A stretch of 64,000 nt of DNA from Roseococcus suduntuyensis (GTDB taxonomy: Bacteria > Pseudomonadota > Alphaproteobacteria > Acetobacterales > Acetobacteraceae): contig NZ_JACIDJ010000001.1 of NCBI RefSeq assembly GCF_014196305.1, forward strand, positions 337,683 through 401,682. The letters are read 5' to 3'. Within the stretch, counting starts at the first letter, position 1. Each line of letters opens with the position of its first letter. This document shows, one piece after another, positions 33,700 to 41,697 of this stretch. Position numbers and translations under genes: made by a program. The notes below the pieces were generated by a model. It saw only the letters and a list, made by a program, of their open reading frames with translations. It did no database searches and was not told where the DNA came from.

Positions 33700-34309
33700 C
33701 CGCGACGGGCACCCAGACCTCGCTGCGGCGGAGTGCCGGGATGGTCCAGGGCGGATCATAGAACCAGGCGCCGCCCGGGCCGGTGGCGCGCCAAGGGGTG
33801 CCGGCCAGCTCCGCCTCCAGCGCCGCCCGCGCCGCCGCCACCGCCTCCGGGCTGGGCAGGCCGGCGAAGCGCCGCACCGCGACCAGCGCCTCGGGCAGTT
33901 CCCGGATGGTGATGGCGGGGTCACGCGGGAGGGGCAGGGTGGCGCGGCTGTAGCGGGCGGGCATGAAGAAGCCGATGCGCCAGGCATCGCCCTCGGCCAC
34001 TTGCGCGACGGGGGCCGTCATGCCGATGCGCTCGCCGGATTGCGCCACGGGCGCGGTCATCCCGATGCGCTCGGCGGCGGCATTCTCGCCGAAGATGAAG
34101 GCGGCGAGCGGGCGGAAACCCTGGTTGCGGGCCGCGGCCTCGTCGCCACGGACCACCACCTCGGCCAGCAGGCGCGGGGCGTAGCGGCGGATTTCGGTCT
34201 CGCCCTCGCGGGCCATCACGGTGAAGGCGGGTTCCTCGGTGGAGCGCATGCCCACCACGGAACACGCCGCCAGCAGGGGCGCAAGCAGCAGGGGGACAAG
34301 GCGCCTCAT
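33686..34309 (-). CDS. SOUL-family haem-binding lipoprotein
   Basis: This 207-aa protein has lipobox LLAAC (residue about 15) and a SOUL domain: EEPAFTVMAREGETEIRRYA at the start, two ERIGMTAPVAQ motifs close together (normal for SOUL proteins) and WRIGFFMPARYSRATLP followed by PEALVAVRRFAGLPS. SOUL proteins bind haem or small hydrophobic ligands. It would sit in the envelope. The longer reading frame upstream is rejected in favour of the ATG at 34309, which gives the lipobox and overlaps the small membrane protein by four bases. Confidence 0.88.
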   Translation of the reverse strand: MRRLVPLLLAPLLAACSVVGMRSTEEPAFTVMAREGETEIRRYAPRLLAEVVVRGDEAAARNQGFRPLAAFIFGENAAAERIGMTAPVAQSGERIGMTAPVAQVAEGDAWRIGFFMPARYSRATLPLPRDPAITIRELPEALVAVRRFAGLPSPEAVAAARAALEAELAGTPWRATGPGGAWFYDPPWTIPALRRSEVWVPVAATGS

Positions 34310-34530
34310 GGCTCCTCGCGGAAATGCAGCATGATGGCGGTGCCGAGCTGCACCGAGGCGAAGGTCAGCCCCAGGAAGAACCACAGCAGCAGCAGCGGGA
34401 AGGGGTGCTCGGGCGCGCGCAGCAGCAGCGTGCCGATGCCGTGCAGGTCGGTGTGCAGCAACGCCGCCACGAAGCCCGCCGACAGCAGCGCGCCGATGCC
34501 GATATGCCAAAGGACGAAATGGAGCGACAT
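34306..34530 (-). CDS. Small two-helix membrane protein
   Basis: This 74-aa hydrophobic protein has two probable membrane helices (VLWHIGIGALLSAGFVAALL and PFPLLLLWFFLGLTFASVQL). Histidines in LHFVLWHIG and LLHTDLHGIG could ligate a cofactor, but no family is recognised. It is coupled by an ATGA overlap to the SOUL lipoprotein, suggesting a joint envelope function. Confidence 0.7.
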   Translation of the reverse strand: MSLHFVLWHIGIGALLSAGFVAALLHTDLHGIGTLLLRAPEHPFPLLLLWFFLGLTFASVQLGTAIMLHFREEP

Positions 34531-34586
34531 GGCCCAGCATGTCGCCCCGCCGCCGCTCTTCGCAACACCTCAGTCGGGGCAAGGCA

Positions 34587-35537
34587 TCAGTCGGGCCGCA
34601 TCCCGGTGCGGCGGATCACCGCCTCCCAGCGGGTGGCGTCGGCGCGCAGGCGTTCGCCCAGCGCCTCGGGCGGTTCGGTGACGGGCTCGATGCCCAGCGC
34701 GTGCAGGCGCTGCGTCACCTCCGGCAGGGCCAGCACCTGGACCAGCGCCGCATGCAGTCGCGCCACCACGGCGGGGTCCGTGCCGCGGGGCGCCACCAGC
34801 CCATGCCAACCGGCCACGGCCAAGCCCGCGAAGCCCGCTTCGGCGAAGCTCGGCACATCGGGCAGGGCGGCGGCTCGGCTCGCGGTGGAGACGGCGATGC
34901 CGCGCAACTGCCCCGCCCGCACGCGGTCCGTGATGGCGCCGATGTTGATCATGACGCCCTGCAACGACCCGCCCATCAGATCCACCAGCGCCAGCGCGCC
35001 GCCGCGATAGGGCGCGTGGATCACCCGCGTCTCGCTGGCCTGTTGCAGCAGTTCCAGCAGCAGGTGTGACAGGCTGCCATTGCCGGGCGTGCCGACGGCC
35101 AGCGGCTCGGCCCGGCTGGCGGCGACGAAGCCGGCCAGGTCGCGGATGGGGGAATCCGCGCGCACCACCAGGATTTGCGGGACCGAGGTGGCCTGGGCGA
35201 CGGGCGCGAAATCCTGCACCGGGTCGAAGCCCAGGTTGCGGAACAGGGACCGGTTGATGGACAGGCTGTCCGAGCCCGCGACCAGCGTCAGCCCATCCGG
35301 CCGCGCGCGGGCGCCCAGCGCATAGCCGATGTTGCTGCCGGCGCCGGGGTGGTTCTCCACCACGATGTTCTGCCCCAGCACGGGGCCGAGATGACGGGCG
35401 AAGAGGCGCGCCACGATGTCCTGGCTGCCACCTGGCGCGACAGGGACGATCAGGCGGATGGGGCGGTCGGACTGCGCCAGGGCCGGCGCGGCGAGGGAGA
35501 GCGCCGGCAGGGCGGCAAGGAGGGAACGGCGGTGCAT
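34587..35537 (-). CDS. TctC/Bug-family periplasmic binding protein
   Basis: This 316-aa protein is a tripartite tricarboxylate transporter binding protein with signal peptide RRSLLAALPALSLAAPALAQ. Family marks are IRLIVPVAPGGSQDIVARL, GQNIVVENHPGAGSNIGYAL and IHAPYRGGALALVDLMGG. No TctA or TctB membrane gene is nearby, so it is an orphan of the type that is abundant in Acetobacteraceae and Burkholderiales. Ligand unknown, probably a carboxylate. Start at 35537 is chosen so the signal peptide is N-terminal; the in-frame upstream extension is rejected. Confidence 0.9.
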   Translation of the reverse strand: MHRRSLLAALPALSLAAPALAQSDRPIRLIVPVAPGGSQDIVARLFARHLGPVLGQNIVVENHPGAGSNIGYALGARARPDGLTLVAGSDSLSINRSLFRNLGFDPVQDFAPVAQATSVPQILVVRADSPIRDLAGFVAASRAEPLAVGTPGNGSLSHLLLELLQQASETRVIHAPYRGGALALVDLMGGSLQGVMINIGAITDRVRAGQLRGIAVSTASRAAALPDVPSFAEAGFAGLAVAGWHGLVAPRGTDPAVVARLHAALVQVLALPEVTQRLHALGIEPVTEPPEALGERLRADATRWEAVIRRTGMRPD

Positions 35538-35774
35538 GGATGGTGTCTCCGGACAGTGGGATGAAGGGGTGGGCGGGTTAATCCACCTTCCGACATCGTT
35601 CTTTATCGCGGGGAAATGGCGCATCCATGGGCGTTATATACGCGTGCGCATTCGTGGAAAACAAGATGCAATTCCCGATTGCGCGTGCGCCTTTTAAAAA
35701 CCCTCCTCGCGCGTGATGTGCGCCCCTCATGCCGCACTTGTTTCACTCCCCCGCCCGGCTGATATGCTCTCGTC
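35538..35774. promoter_or_regulatory. Divergent TctC/cysK intergenic region
   Basis: This 237-base region is visibly richer in A/T than its surroundings (35600-35700), as expected for promoters. It contains the short inverted repeat GCGT-tatat-ACGC (35632-35644), a TTTTAAAAA tract near 35693 and a TATGCT box at 35763-35768. That box lies only 6 bases before the cysK ATG and would give an almost leaderless transcript. No ribosome site is obvious for cysK. No gene is seen here. Confidence 0.4.
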
Positions 35775-36800
35775 ATGGACGCGCCCCCTCCCCCCTCCCC
35801 CGTCACCGGCCTGCTTGGCGCCATCGGCCATACGCCATTGATCCGGCTGGCCCGGGCCTCGGCCGCCACGGGCTGCGACATCCTGGGCAAGGCGGAGTTC
35901 ATGAACCCCGGCGGCAGCGTGAAGGACCGCGCCGCACTCGCCATCATCGAGGGCGCCGAGGCGCGCGGCGACCTCCGCCCCGGCGGGCTGATCGTGGAGG
36001 GCACGGCCGGCAACACCGGCATCGGCCTGACGCTGGTGGGCAATGCCCGCGGCTACCGCAGCGTCATCGTGATGCCGGAGACGCAGAGCCAGGAGAAGAT
36101 CGACTTTCTCCGCATGATCGGCGCCGATCTGCGCCTGGTGCCGGCAAAGCCCTTCAAGGACCCGGGCAACTACGTCCATGTCAGCCGCCGCCTGGCGGAG
36201 GAGCTGGCGCAGAGCCATCCCGGCGGCGCCATCTGGGCCAACCAGTTCGACAACCTCGACAACCGCGAGGGCCACAGGCGGACCACGGGCGCGGAGATCC
36301 TGGCCCAGGCGGGCGGGCGCGTGGACGCCTTCACCTGCGCCTGTGGCACCGGCGGCACGCTGGCGGGCGTCGCCATGGCCCTGACGCGGGCGGACCCCAG
36401 CACGCTGATCATCCTGGCGGACCCCATGGGCTCGGCCCTCTATTCCTGGGTGAAGACCGGCACGCCGGTGATGAGCGAAGGCGGCTCCATCACCGAGGGC
36501 ATCGGCCAGTCGCGCGTGCCGGCGAACCTTGAAGGCGTGCGGATTGACGACGCCGTGCAGGTGCCGGACGAGGAGGCGCTGGAACAGGTCTTCGACCTGA
36601 CCATACATGAGGGCCTGTGCATCGGCGGCAGCGCGGGGCTGAACGTGGCGGCCGCCATCCGGGTGGCCCGGCGCCTCGGCCCCGGGCATCGCATCGTCAC
36701 CATCCTGTGCGACGGCGGGGCGCGCTACCAGTCCAAGCTGTTCAACCCCGAATTCCTGCGCGGCAAGAACCTGCCCGCCCCACCCTGGCTGGTGAACTGA
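35775..36800 (+). CDS. cysK: Cysteine synthase A (O-acetylserine sulfhydrylase)
   Basis: This 341-aa PLP enzyme makes cysteine from O-acetylserine and sulfide. PLP lysine is Lys50 in [11 protein letters not shown]; the substrate loop is [10 protein letters not shown], and the phosphate loop is [10 protein letters not shown]. It is followed after 2 bases by cysE, giving a two-gene cysteine module. The protein is somewhat longer than CysK of enteric bacteria, with insertions before the C-terminus ([20 protein letters not shown]), as in the alphaproteobacterial form. It competes for the same sulfide that the blh locus at 39.8 kb would remove. Confidence 0.93.
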   Translation: MDAPPPPSPVTGLLGAIGHTPLIRLARASAATGCDILGKAEFMNPGGSVKDRAALAIIEGAEARGDLRPGGLIVEGTAGNTGIGLTLVGNARGYRSVIVMPETQSQEKIDFLRMIGADLRLVPAKPFKDPGNYVHVSRRLAEELAQSHPGGAIWANQFDNLDNREGHRRTTGAEILAQAGGRVDAFTCACGTGGTLAGVAMALTRADPSTLIILADPMGSALYSWVKTGTPVMSEGGSITEGIGQSRVPANLEGVRIDDAVQVPDEEALEQVFDLTIHEGLCIGGSAGLNVAAAIRVARRLGPGHRIVTILCDGGARYQSKLFNPEFLRGKNLPAPPWLVN

Positions 36801-36802
36801 CC

Positions 36803-37441
36803 ATGGAGATCATCGCCCTCGGCCGCTCCATCCGGGAACGGGACCCGGCCCGCCCCTCCTGGCCGGAGGTGATCTTCTCCTATCCTGGCCTGCACGCGGT
36901 GCTGTGGCACCGGCTGGCACACTGGCTCTGGCGCCGTGGGTTGCGCGGGTTGGGGCGCTTCGCCTCGCATCTGGGGCGGATGCTGACGGGCATCGAGATC
37001 CATCCCGGCGCGCGCATCGGCCAAAGGCTGTTCATCGACCACGGCATGGGCGTCGTGATCGGCGAGACCGCGACCATCGGCGACGACGTCACCATCTACC
37101 ACGGCGTCACACTGGGGGGCCTGTCCATGAAGGCCGGCAAGCGGCATCCGGACGTGCAGGATGGCGTCATCATCGGCGCCGGCGCGCAGGTGCTGGGGCC
37201 CATCACACTGGGCGAGCGCAGCCGCATCGGCGCCAACTCCGTGGTGGTGGCCCCCGTGGCGCCGCACACCACCGTCGTCGGCATCCCGGCACGCTGCGTG
37301 GGCGCGGACTGCCCGGATACCGCCACCGTGGGTTACGGCCTGCCGGCCGGCGAGGCCGATCCGGTGGGGGAACGTCTGGCCACGGTGGAAGCGGAACTTC
37401 GTGCCCTCAAGGTCTTGCTGGAACGTCGCCTGGCCGGGTGA
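36803..37441 (+). CDS. cysE: Serine O-acetyltransferase
   Basis: This 212-aa enzyme is of the short CysE/EpsC type and acetylates serine to O-acetylserine for CysK. It has a left-handed beta-helix of hexapeptide repeats ([60 protein letters not shown]) and the catalytic His/Asp region in [13 protein letters not shown] short N-terminal helical domain precedes it, with [17 protein letters not shown]. It begins 2 bases after cysK and probably forms the cysteine synthase complex. Confidence 0.93.
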   Translation: MEIIALGRSIRERDPARPSWPEVIFSYPGLHAVLWHRLAHWLWRRGLRGLGRFASHLGRMLTGIEIHPGARIGQRLFIDHGMGVVIGETATIGDDVTIYHGVTLGGLSMKAGKRHPDVQDGVIIGAGAQVLGPITLGERSRIGANSVVVAPVAPHTTVVGIPARCVGADCPDTATVGYGLPAGEADPVGERLATVEAELRALKVLLERRLAG

Positions 37442-37518
37442 CTCCCTTTCAACTTGCCACCCCCTCGACATGATGACACCACTCGTATCAATTCGAGAGG
37501 GGTCGAAGGAGGGCGTAA

Positions 37519-39537
37519 ATGGCAGAGGCCGGGGTCGAGGCGACCGTGGTGCCCCTGGCCGAACTGGCCAGGCTTCTGGATTCCATGGGCCTCGCCATGT
37601 GCGTCTTCGACGCGCGGCACCGCACCCGTCTCTGGAATGACAGCTTCCTCTGCTACTTCCCCGAGCATGCGGGCCATGTCTATCCGGGCGAGCCTTATGC
37701 CGAAAATCTGCGCCGCTTCTACGCGACCCGGCTGAGCGAGGCCGAGGCCGCGCACATGGACCGGCACATCGCCGATGGCATCCTGCGGCATGAACGCCAG
37801 TCCTGGCCCTTCGAATTCGTGCACCGCGGCCGGCGGCTGCGCGTGGCGGTGCTGCCGATGCTCGATGGCAGCCGGTTGCGCGTCTGGGTGCCGCTCGGCG
37901 CCGGGCCGGGGGGCGAGGCGGGGCTGACCGAGGAACACCTGCCCGAGTTGCGGCAGGACGAGGTGCCGCTCATCGCCGATGGCGCGATGGTGCGCGACGA
38001 GAATGACCGCATCCTCTCCGTGAACAACCGCTTCGCCGCCATCTATGGCCTGGACCATGCGACGGATGCCCAGGGGCAGGATTTCCGCACGCTGGTGGAG
38101 GCGCTCTGGGCCGGCCGTCCCGGCGCGGCGGAGGCGCGCGTGGCCCTGACGGACAACCCCCGCTTCGAGGGCGCCCCCTTCGAGGTTCCCCTGCCGGGCG
38201 ACCGCTGGGTGCGCGTGAGCGAACGCCGCACCCAGGACGGCATCGGCATCAGCGTGCATGTGGACGTGACCGACCTGGTGCGGCTGGAACGCGCGGCCGC
38301 GGCGGCGCAGCTGCGCTCGGCCGCGCTGGCCGCCTCGCTCAAGGCCGAGATGGAGGAGCGTCGCCGCACCGAGGCCGCCTTGCAGCGCAGCCAGCGCGCG
38401 GAGGCCATCGGCCAACTCACCGGGGGCGTGGCGCATGACTTCAACAACCTCTTCGCCGTGATCCAGGCGGGGCTCGACCTGCTGGAGGCCACGCCCGAGG
38501 ATGCGCGGCGGCCCGGACGCATGGCGATGCTGCGCGACGCCGTGGCGCGCGGGGCGGCGCTGACCGGGCAGCTCCTCGCCTTCTCGCGCCGCCAACCCCT
38601 GGAACCGCGCGCCGTCGCGCTGGCGCCGCTGCTGGAAGGGATGCTGCCTTTGCTGGGCACCACCTGCGGCAGCGCGGTGGAAATCACGCTCGACCTGCCG
38701 CCGGACCCGCCGGTGGCGCTGGTGGACCCCACCCAGCTCGAATTCGTGGTGCTGAACCTCGCCGTGAACGCGCGCGATGCCATGCCCGAGGGCGGGCGCC
38801 TCATGCTCTCGCTCGGCACCGAGACCCTGGCCGCGCGCAAGGAGGAAGGCGCTCCCGCCCCGCCCCTCTCCCCGCCCCTCTCCCCGCCTCTCTCCCCTGG
38901 CCGCTACGCCGTGCTGACGGTGCGCGACACCGGCATCGGCATGAGCGAGGCGGTGCGCAGCCGCGCGCTGGAGCCCTTCTTCACCACCAAGGGCGACAGC
39001 GGTGGCAGCGGGCTCGGCCTCAGCCAGACGCAGGGGCTGGCACGGCAATCGGGCGGGATGGTCCGCCTGGAGAGCGCGCCGGGCCAGGGCACCGCCGTCC
39101 ATCTGCTGCTGCCCGCCATCACCGGGCCCGCCCAGCCCCGCCCGCCCGATGCGGAAAAGCCCGTCCGCAAGCTGCGGCTGCTGCTGGTGGAGGACGAGGC
39201 CTCGGTGCGGATGATGCTGGCCGACCTGCTGGCGGCACTTGGCCACAGCGTGACCTCCGCCCCGGACGGCACGACGGCGCTAGGCCTGCTGGCGGAGGGG
39301 TTGGCCCCGGACGTGCTGATCACCGACATGCGGATGCCGCCGGGCCTGTCCGGCCCCGAACTGGCCCGCGCCGCCTGGCGCGACCGGCCGGACCTGCCGG
39401 TCCTCTTCGTCTCGCGCCATGCCGAGCCGGAACTGGAGCAACTCGACGGCAGGTCGCTGCTGCTGCGAAAGCCCTGCCGGCCGGACGATCTGCAGCAGGC
39501 CCTCCGCCGGCTGGTGTGCGGGCACCCCTTGAGCTGA
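37519..39537 (+). CDS. Hybrid sensor histidine kinase (PAS-PAS-HisKA-HATPase-REC)
   Basis: This 672-aa soluble kinase has two N-terminal PAS-like domains: about residues 10-130 with SMGLAMCVFDARHRTRLWND, and about 150-260 with MVRDENDRILSVNNRFAAIY. A coiled coil (LKAEMEERRRTEAALQRS) leads to the phospho-accepting His306 in GGVAHDFNNLFAV. The HATPase has NLAVNARDAMPEGG and DTGIGM plus GSGLGLSQTQGLA. A C-terminal receiver has Asp603 in DVLITDMRMPP. No membrane segment is predicted, so it senses a cytoplasmic cue, perhaps redox or a ligand through PAS. A PPLSPPLSPPLSPG tract (about residues 451-464) comes from a 12-base tandem repeat. No response regulator gene is adjacent. Confidence 0.92.
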   Translation: MAEAGVEATVVPLAELARLLDSMGLAMCVFDARHRTRLWNDSFLCYFPEHAGHVYPGEPYAENLRRFYATRLSEAEAAHMDRHIADGILRHERQSWPFEFVHRGRRLRVAVLPMLDGSRLRVWVPLGAGPGGEAGLTEEHLPELRQDEVPLIADGAMVRDENDRILSVNNRFAAIYGLDHATDAQGQDFRTLVEALWAGRPGAAEARVALTDNPRFEGAPFEVPLPGDRWVRVSERRTQDGIGISVHVDVTDLVRLERAAAAAQLRSAALAASLKAEMEERRRTEAALQRSQRAEAIGQLTGGVAHDFNNLFAVIQAGLDLLEATPEDARRPGRMAMLRDAVARGAALTGQLLAFSRRQPLEPRAVALAPLLEGMLPLLGTTCGSAVEITLDLPPDPPVALVDPTQLEFVVLNLAVNARDAMPEGGRLMLSLGTETLAARKEEGAPAPPLSPPLSPPLSPGRYAVLTVRDTGIGMSEAVRSRALEPFFTTKGDSGGSGLGLSQTQGLARQSGGMVRLESAPGQGTAVHLLLPAITGPAQPRPPDAEKPVRKLRLLLVEDEASVRMMLADLLAALGHSVTSAPDGTTALGLLAEGLAPDVLITDMRMPPGLSGPELARAAWRDRPDLPVLFVSRHAEPELEQLDGRSLLLRKPCRPDDLQQALRRLVCGHPLS

Positions 39538-39540
39538 AGC

Positions 39541-39558
39541 GCCCCTCAGTTGAGGGGC
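39541..39558. terminator. Palindromic hairpin between the kinase gene and DUF3126
   Basis: A perfect 7-bp stem (GCCCCTC / GAGGGGC) with AGTT loop lies 3 bases after the kinase stop and covers the stop codon of the convergent DUF3126 gene. It is placed to serve both transcripts; no strong T tract follows. Confidence 0.6.
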
Positions 39559-39761
39559 AGGTCCTCGGACAGGACCGAGATGGTGATGTGGTAGGCCACT
39601 TCGCCATCCTCGTCATCGCGGTCCACGGTGCCGATGGTCTCGCCATCCACCAGCAGTTCCACCGGGCCGTTGCGGGTCTGGGCCGCGCGGATGGTCAGCT
39701 TCTGCGTGCCCAGGAGGCGGCGGAGATGGGCCTGGACGGCCTGGATTTCGGCGGGCTTCAT
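39546..39761 (-). CDS. DUF3126-family small protein
   Basis: This 71-aa protein matches the small alphaproteobacterial family DUF3126: MKPAEIQAVQAHLRRLLGTQ, then PVELLVDGETIGTVDRDDED and GEVAYHITISVLSEDL. It is acidic in the middle and has no known function. It stands alone, convergent to the kinase gene, with about 100 bases to the upstream blh gene, which is read in the same direction. Confidence 0.85.
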   Translation of the reverse strand: MKPAEIQAVQAHLRRLLGTQKLTIRAAQTRNGPVELLVDGETIGTVDRDDEDGEVAYHITISVLSEDLPLN

Positions 39762-39861
39762 GGTCTGATCATCCCTGTGTGGCGCGGGGGGTGCGAATAG
39801 GCGCCCCGGCCGCGCTTGTCCAACCCGAAGGCCGGGAGGCCGCCATGCCCGCGCCCCGGGG

Positions 39862-40743
39862 CTACATCACCCCCGCCGGGTTGCGCGCCGTCACCGGCAC
39901 CTTGAGGTAGCGCACGCCATTGCTCTCGGCCTGTGGGAAGCGTCCGGCGCGGATGTTCACCTGGATGGAGGGCAGCAGCAGCGTGGGCGCCGAGAGGGTC
40001 GCGTCGCGGCCCTGGCGGAAGGCCACGAACTCCTCCTCGGTCTTGCCGTCCTTCACATGCGGGTTGTGGGCGCGCTGATCGGCCACGGTGGATTGCCAGG
40101 CATAGGTGTCGCGGTTGGGCGCCTTGTAGTCATGGCACATCCACAGCCGCGTGTGGCCGGGCAGGCTGAGCAGGCGCTTGATGGAACGGTAGAGCGTGCG
40201 CGCGTCACCGCCCGGGAAGTCCGCGCGGGCGGTGCCGTAGTCGTGCATGAAGATGGTGTCGCCCACGAAGACGTCGTCGCCGAAGCGATAAGCGATGCAG
40301 GCCGGCGTGTGCCCGGGCAGGTGCATCACCTCCACGGTGAGGCCGCCCAGCATGAAGCGCTCGCCATCGGTGAAGAGCAGGTCGAAATCACCGCCGCCCG
40401 CCTTCACGTCGTCGGCAGCGAAGACGGGCCGAAAAATGCGCTGCACCTCCGTGATGTGCTCGCCGATGCCGATGCGCGCGCCGGTCTTCGCCTTGATCCA
40501 GGGCGCGGCCGTCAGGTGGTCGGCATGGGCGTGGGTCTCCAGCACCAGCACGAGTTTGAGGCCCTGTTCCTCCGCGGCCTTCAGCATGCGGTCGGCGAAG
40601 GCGGTGTCGGCCGTGCCGGACTTGTGGTCCCAGTCCAGGACGGGGTCCAGGATCGCGGCCTGCTTCGTGGCGGGGTCCGAGACCAGGTAGCTGACCGTGT
40701 TGGTGGGCTCGTCGAAGAAGGGCTGGATCAGGGGGGCGGGCAT
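39862..40743 (-). CDS. blh: Blh-type MBL-fold persulfide dioxygenase
   Basis: This 293-aa metallo-beta-lactamase-fold protein is of the ETHE1/Blh branch, oxidising glutathione persulfide to sulfite with O2. It has THAHADHLTA (His71, His73, Asp75, His76), a third-histidine LPGHTPAC and the bridging VGDTIFMHDYGTARADFPGG. The last is a hallmark of persulfide dioxygenases. The C-terminal VNIRAGRFPQAESNGVRYLK matches Blh proteins regulated by BigR. It is divergent from a BigR-like repressor with a shared, symmetrical promoter. Sulfite produced would feed the TauE/SafE exporter and the SorAB-like dehydrogenase. Confidence 0.93.
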   Translation of the reverse strand: MPAPLIQPFFDEPTNTVSYLVSDPATKQAAILDPVLDWDHKSGTADTAFADRMLKAAEEQGLKLVLVLETHAHADHLTAAPWIKAKTGARIGIGEHITEVQRIFRPVFAADDVKAGGGDFDLLFTDGERFMLGGLTVEVMHLPGHTPACIAYRFGDDVFVGDTIFMHDYGTARADFPGGDARTLYRSIKRLLSLPGHTRLWMCHDYKAPNRDTYAWQSTVADQRAHNPHVKDGKTEEEFVAFRQGRDATLSAPTLLLPSIQVNIRAGRFPQAESNGVRYLKVPVTARNPAGVM

Positions 40744-40761
40744 GACGGTCTCCGTATGCGT

Positions 40762-40800
40762 GTTGACTTATATATAAGCGTTCGCTATCTTAGCGTCAAC
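40762..40800. promoter_or_regulatory. Symmetrical divergent promoter/operator for blh and bigR
   Basis: Rightward boxes are TTGACT (40763-40768), 17 bases, TATCTT (40786-40791). Leftward boxes are TTGACG (complement of 40794-40799), 17 bases, TATATA (40771-40776). The outer arms GTTGAC and GTCAAC (40762-40767 and 40795-40800) form an inverted repeat enclosing TATATA and GCG-ttCGC sequence. The two promoters thus occupy the same 39 bases, so one repressor dimer bound here would block both. AT-rich palindromic operators are known for BigR. Confidence 0.8.
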
Positions 40801-40820
40801 GAATAGACGAGCCCTTCCCG

Positions 40821-41144
40821 ATGGACCCCGCTTCCCAACTCGAGACCCACGCCCAGGATGCCGCGGCCCTCCTGCGGCAGCTCGCCAATGCCCGCCGGCT
40901 GATGCTGCTCTGCCAGCTCGCGGCCGAGGGCGAGGTGACGGTGGGGCGGTTGGCGGAACGGGTGGGCCTGTCTCAGGCCGCGCTGTCCCAGCACCTGATG
41001 CGCCTGCGCGCGGAGGGCCTGGTCGCGCGGCGGCGGGAAGGGACGCATCTGCACTACCGCATCGCCGACCCGCGGGTGGGCCGACTGATGGCCGCGCTGC
41101 ACGAGCTGTTCTGCGAAGCGCACGCACCCGCCCTCACCCATTGA
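40821..41144 (+). CDS. bigR: ArsR-family persulfide-sensing repressor (BigR/SqrR type)
   Basis: This 107-aa winged-helix repressor has ARRLMLLCQLAAEGEVTVGR, the recognition helix SQAALSQHLMRLRAEG and the wing RREGTHLHYRI. Two cysteines, Cys31 and Cys98 (67 apart), match the pair that forms a di- or tetrasulfide with sulfane sulfur in BigR and SqrR (66 apart in the known proteins as I recall). Oxidation would release DNA and turn on both directions. It starts 21 bases after the shared promoter, so it represses itself and blh. The rhodanese gene follows after 19 bases. Confidence 0.92.
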   Translation: MDPASQLETHAQDAAALLRQLANARRLMLLCQLAAEGEVTVGRLAERVGLSQAALSQHLMRLRAEGLVARRREGTHLHYRIADPRVGRLMAALHELFCEAHAPALTH

Positions 41145-41163
41145 ACCCTCAGGAGACCATGCC

Positions 41164-41694
41164 ATGACCCTTCCCACCATCACCCCCGCCCGCGCCGCCG
41201 CCCTGCTGAAGTCCGGCGACGCCATCCTCGTGGACGTGCGCGAGGCCGATGAGCGCGCCCGCGCCCACATCCCCGGCACGGCGCACCTGCCCATCTCGCG
41301 CGTGCAGGAGGCCGAACTCGCCGTGCAGGCGGGCAAGCCCGTCATCTTCCACTGCCAGTCCGGCCGCCGCACGGCCGAGAACGCCGCGGCGCTGGCCGCC
41401 CGCGCCCCCGGCTGCGAGGCGATGATCGTGGAAGGCGGCCTCGACGCCTGGCGCCAGGCCGGGCTGCCCGTGGCGGAAAACCGCAAGGCGCCCCTGCCGC
41501 TGATGCGCCAGGTGCAGATCGTGGCGGGATCGCTGGTCGTGATCGGCGCCGTATTGGGCTTCGCGGTGTCACCCATGTTCCACCTGCTCTCGGCCTTTGT
41601 CGGTGGCGGGCTGGTGATGGCGGGCGTGGTGGGTCTCTGCCCCATGGCGAACGCGCTGGCCATGATGCCCTGGAACAAGCGCGCGGTGGCCTGA
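41164..41694 (+). CDS. Rhodanese with C-terminal DUF2892 membrane domain (YgaP-like)
   Basis: This 176-aa protein has a rhodanese domain (residues about 1-105) with active-site Cys64 in FHCQSGRRTAENA and the substrate loop DVREADERARAHIPG. It is joined to two membrane helices (VAGSLVVIGAVLGFAVSP and LSAFVGGGLVMAGVVGLC) of the DUF2892 type, as in YgaP. It would move sulfane sulfur at the inner face of the membrane, supplying or removing persulfide for the Blh enzyme. It is co-transcribed with bigR and the TauE-like gene 3 bases downstream. Confidence 0.92.
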   Translation: MTLPTITPARAAALLKSGDAILVDVREADERARAHIPGTAHLPISRVQEAELAVQAGKPVIFHCQSGRRTAENAAALAARAPGCEAMIVEGGLDAWRQAGLPVAENRKAPLPLMRQVQIVAGSLVVIGAVLGFAVSPMFHLLSAFVGGGLVMAGVVGLCPMANALAMMPWNKRAVA

Positions 41695-41697
41695 GCC

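Noticed and set aside
33960-34080. Duplicated ERIGMTAPVAQ segment in the SOUL lipoprotein as a recent duplication
   Set aside because: Two such motifs are a normal feature of SOUL-family proteins.
35750-35775. Leaderless cysK transcript from TATGCT at 35763
   Set aside because: The upstream -35 candidate (TTGTTT) is 19 bases away and weak, so the call rests on one hexamer only.
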